Assembly: GCA_017452305.1 (NCBI GenBank) | Contig: JAFTMQ010000047.1 | Location: 1 to 17,548 of the forward strand | Origin: Clostridia bacterium | GTDB lineage: Bacteria; Bacillota; Clostridia; Christensenellales; Borkfalkiaceae | Reading direction: 5' to 3' | DNA: 17,548 bases | Shown here: positions 15,165-17,548 of the stretch, piece by piece | Position numbering within the stretch: the first letter of the stretch is position 1 | How the letters are laid out: every line of letters begins with the position of its first letter | Program-made: the position numbers and the translations under genes | Notes under the pieces: generated by a model | Database searches by the model: none | Seen by the model: only the letters and a program-made list of their open reading frames with translations | Told to the model about the DNA's origin: nothing

Positions 15165-15290
15165 TTAGTCAGCCCAAAGTCCGCTGTCCGATTCGGGCCA
15201 TCCCACTACGTTGTCCGTGGGCGACGTCCTGACAACTTCCTCGTCAAGAAGCAACACTTCCATTTCTGGTTTTTCATAAATTCTCTTCAT
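15165..15290 (-). CDS. 41-residue acidic peptide gene
   Basis: The ATG at 15288-15290 is preceded by AAGGAAG with about seven-base spacing, and the frame ends in TAA at 15165-15167. The peptide opens MKRIYEKPEMEVLLLDEEVV, followed by RTSPTDNVVGW and an acidic, Trp-containing end. There is no signal peptide or membrane segment. The shape (basic start, KPxxEVLxLDxE, a TS turn, then a D/G/S/W-rich acidic tail) is one I have seen in many unnamed small proteins of gut Clostridia and Bacteroidia; I know of no proven role. It starts 15 bases after the stop of the TIM-barrel gene and precedes a hairpin, so it is the last gene of that transcript. The clean ribosome site, codon-like composition and position make it a real gene rather than a chance frame. 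A bacteriocin-like or regulatory peptide is possible but unsupported. Confidence 0.72.
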   Translation of the reverse strand: MKRIYEKPEMEVLLLDEEVVRTSPTDNVVGWPESDSGLWAD

Positions 15291-15305
15291 TTTAGTCACT
15301 TCCTT

Positions 15306-17548
15306 TTAATTAAAAATCACAATCGCTTCGCCTTGCGCTATCGTAACGTTTGCACCCGTGCCTACGCCCGATTTTACGCCGTTTACGCCAAAGACGTAAT
15401 ACGTTTTGCCGTTTTCGACCTTTTGCGTTACCGTCGTGGAAAGGGTGCTGTTTCCATTATAGCCAAGCCCCGAGCTTTGCGTTACTGCGTTCACCTTCAT
15501 CGTCACCGTTGCGCCGTCGCCGTTCGTAAACGTCGTCGTTGCCGAACGGTAATAATTCACGCTGGAAATAAAATTCTTCTTAATGGTCGATTTATCCGTG
15601 AATTGATAGCCCGATAATTCGTAGCCCTTCAACAACCCTTGCAGCTTAACGAACTGCTCGTTCGCGCCCTTTACCCAAGCATAGGTACCGTTGGCGTTGC
15701 CTGCAAAGTCCACAATCGTATTCGACGAATTGGCAGAATCCTCTATGATAGGGAAGAAATTGAACCAAGCGATACCGTCGTTACCGAATGCCGCCGCATA
15801 CAGCATAGACGTATATACGTCCTTGCTTTCCAAGTTTTCTTGGTCGTTGTAGTTGAACGCCGTCAGCGTTTGATAAACGCCTACGTTGTCGTAGCCTGCC
15901 GCTACCTCCATGATCGCCTGATAGGTCGAGGAATAACGGTCTTGATATACGTATCCGTATTCCATAACGCTGTCCGTGTACATATTAAAGCAAACGTAGT
16001 CGCAACCAGCGCCGTCTATCCATTCTTTTAAGTAGCTCTTATATGCGCTCAAGCCCGTAAAGTTCTGGCTGTACGCAATGGTAAGGCCTGCGTGCATGAA
16101 AGGCACCATATCCGTCCTGAGCTTTGCCGTCGCCGTCTTTAACGCGTTGACCGTCGCGCCAAGCGAGAGCATCATATCCCCCGTCGTAGGCTCGTCGGCA
16201 AGCATAAAGCCGTAGAAAGCGTCGTGTTTCACGTAGTTGGAGGCTTCCGTCCCATCTGCAAGGCGCGCCTCTATTTTCGCTGCAACGTCAGAAGTACTCG
16301 TAAGCAAGCTACCCTCTGTGCCGCCGCGTTCATTGCTTGCAAAATCGTGAATATAGGAATCGGCAACCAATACCTTCATACCTCTTGCCCAAGCCGCATC
16401 CATTACGACCTTCGTCGCGCTGTTTGCCCAAACGTCGTTTTCGTTGAACTGACCGCCCATATTTTCGAGCAGTACTACGTTCAAGCCCAAAGCTTTTTGC
16501 ATATCCAAAAGAGTACCGATATGTTCCGCCGTCGCCCAATTTCTCGCTTCGCTTGCGTTCGGCGTGTACGTACCGTCTGCCTTGACGTATACCTTGTATT
16601 TATTGCTAACCGCATCGAGCGTATAGCTATTCGTGTCCAAGCCTGCCGCGCTCATTTGCGCCGCCGTGAACCAGAAATAGCCGTCGCGCACCGATTGATA
16701 TGCCCAAACGGGTTTCACCGTAACCGATGGAATGCTTGCCGTTTCGCTCACAAACAGATTGGTTGCTTCATCCGCAGGATATGCGGTTACGCTGACCGTA
16801 TGGTCGCCCACGACAACGGGCGTATATGCAAGCGTTTCGCCTGCCTCGACCCTGATATCGCCCGTATGGCTGTTGCTGTCCGATACGACGTAATACGCTG
16901 CGTTTTCAACCTCCGTCCACGTCACCGTATAACCGTCGCCGTAGGAAAGCATAGGCGTAGCGAGATATTGCCCCTCGGTAATGTCAAAGCTGATTTGCGT
17001 ATTCGTATCCGACAAGCTGTAATTGCTGATAACGTACAGCTTGCCGCCGATTTCGATGGCAGGCTCGTTGGAAAGGTTGACGCGATGACCGTTTACCGTC
17101 AACGCATAAACCGCCGTATCCAAGGTCAAGGTGACCGTAGAGCCGCTTTGCGAACTCGTTACGCTGTACGCGCCCTCACCCGTCGAGGAAACGTTCAAAT
17201 TGTTATCAATCACGATATCCGCAACGCCGTTTACGTAACCGAGCACGATGCTATTTTTCGCATACCAAGGGTTTTCCGTATCATTCTTCGCCTCTACTGC
17301 GACCTCGTAAATATTTCTTGCGTGATTTTCTTCCACGTAATCGGTGTAAATATAGCCTTGCGTGCCGTTTGCGTAGTTCAATACGATATACCCTCTTGCA
17401 GAAACCGTACGGTTATACTGGGTTTGAGGAATATCGATAAGCGCCGCAACGTACGTCCAGGTCGCTTCTTCCGCGCCCGTCACCAGCCAGCCGCCGTTGC
17501 CGTTCACCTCTTCCACCTTTGCCTTTACCGCTTCGGGGAAGTTTGTAA
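15306..17548 (-). CDS. Secreted TIM-barrel glycoside hydrolase-like protein, N-terminus beyond window
   Basis: The frame is open to the right edge (it reads TNFPEAVKAKVEEVNG there), so the true start and any signal peptide lie outside. About 746 residues are visible. From the edge: a beta-rich region with RGYIVLNYANGTQGYIYTDY, a second beta domain with LTVNGHRVNL, and a fibronectin-type-III-like domain (about 16720-16990, YTVTWTEVENAAYYV). A barrel-like domain follows with GLNVVLLENMGGQ, GMKVLVADSYIHD, GFMLADEPT (Asp-Glu at 16191-16196), CDYVCFNMYTD and GIAWFNFFPI. The DEP at a strand end suits a retaining glycosidase acid residue, and FNFFPI would lie on the last strand. A beta-sandwich domain closes the protein (ending AQGEAIVIFN). 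I cannot name the family; it resembles GH42- and DUF4091-type barrels in outline only. No anchor motif is present at its C-terminus. It is probably extracellular. Confidence 0.75.
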   Translation of the reverse strand, partial: TNFPEAVKAKVEEVNGNGGWLVTGAEEATWTYVAALIDIPQTQYNRTVSARGYIVLNYANGTQGYIYTDYVEENHARNIYEVAVEAKNDTENPWYAKNSIVLGYVNGVADIVIDNNLNVSSTGEGAYSVTSSQSGSTVTLTLDTAVYALTVNGHRVNLSNEPAIEIGGKLYVISNYSLSDTNTQISFDITEGQYLATPMLSYGDGYTVTWTEVENAAYYVVSDSNSHTGDIRVEAGETLAYTPVVVGDHTVSVTAYPADEATNLFVSETASIPSVTVKPVWAYQSVRDGYFWFTAAQMSAAGLDTNSYTLDAVSNKYKVYVKADGTYTPNASEARNWATAEHIGTLLDMQKALGLNVVLLENMGGQFNENDVWANSATKVVMDAAWARGMKVLVADSYIHDFASNERGGTEGSLLTSTSDVAAKIEARLADGTEASNYVKHDAFYGFMLADEPTTGDMMLSLGATVNALKTATAKLRTDMVPFMHAGLTIAYSQNFTGLSAYKSYLKEWIDGAGCDYVCFNMYTDSVMEYGYVYQDRYSSTYQAIMEVAAGYDNVGVYQTLTAFNYNDQENLESKDVYTSMLYAAAFGNDGIAWFNFFPIIEDSANSSNTIVDFAGNANGTYAWVKGANEQFVKLQGLLKGYELSGYQFTDKSTIKKNFISSVNYYRSATTTFTNGDGATVTMKVNAVTQSSGLGYNGNSTLSTTVTQKVENGKTYYVFGVNGVKSGVGTGANVTIAQGEAIVIFN

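Noticed and set aside
1..17548. CRISPR array, insertion sequence or rRNA
   Set aside because: No regularly spaced repeats, transposase-like frame or rRNA sequence was seen.

Overview
The window looks like DNA from an uncultured, probably gut-associated member of the Clostridia. This is an inference from strong AGGAGG-type ribosome binding sites, lipoprotein-type solute binding, a sugar ABC importer encoded without its own ATPase, InlB-like B-repeat modules in a large surface protein, and an AT-rich integrated element. Every supported gene lies on the minus strand.

Positions 1 to about 1590 are visibly AT-rich and look like one end of an integrated mobile element. They hold the start of a replication-initiator-like gene that runs off the left edge (1-250), then two small paralogous genes of unknown function (263-688 and 702-1097), all driven by an extended -10 promoter with a palindrome over it (1182-1202). 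On the plus strand, a sigma-70 promoter with perfect -35 and -10 hexamers (1388-1416) points outward. It reads into the 3' third of a tRNA with no 5' part (1547-1591), followed at once by a strong terminator (1596-1632). The tRNA fragment is best read as the attachment-site copy at the element's end.

Positions 1633-2014 hold no convincing gene, but contain two hairpins. The second (1860-1900) terminates the large minus-strand operon.

Positions 2015-15009 form a tight seven-gene carbohydrate cluster, read right to left. It starts with a 1612-residue secreted, membrane-anchored modular protein, joined by a 4-base overlap to a MalF-type permease. A MalG-type permease follows 1 base later, then a solute-binding lipoprotein, a GH123/DUF4091-like lipoprotein, a lipoprotein that is essentially a lone carbohydrate-binding-like module, and a cytoplasmic GH37 (trehalase-family) enzyme. 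The likely flow is surface capture and trimming outside, import by the ABC transporter using an ATPase encoded elsewhere, and final hydrolysis in the cytoplasm. The sugar itself cannot be told from sequence.

Positions 15025-15164 are regulatory: a terminator-like hairpin, a candidate promoter, a second hairpin and an 18-base palindrome just before the ribosome binding site of the giant gene. Upstream, a 41-codon gene (15165-15290) sits just behind a secreted TIM-barrel hydrolase-like gene (15306 to beyond the right edge), probably in the same transcript.
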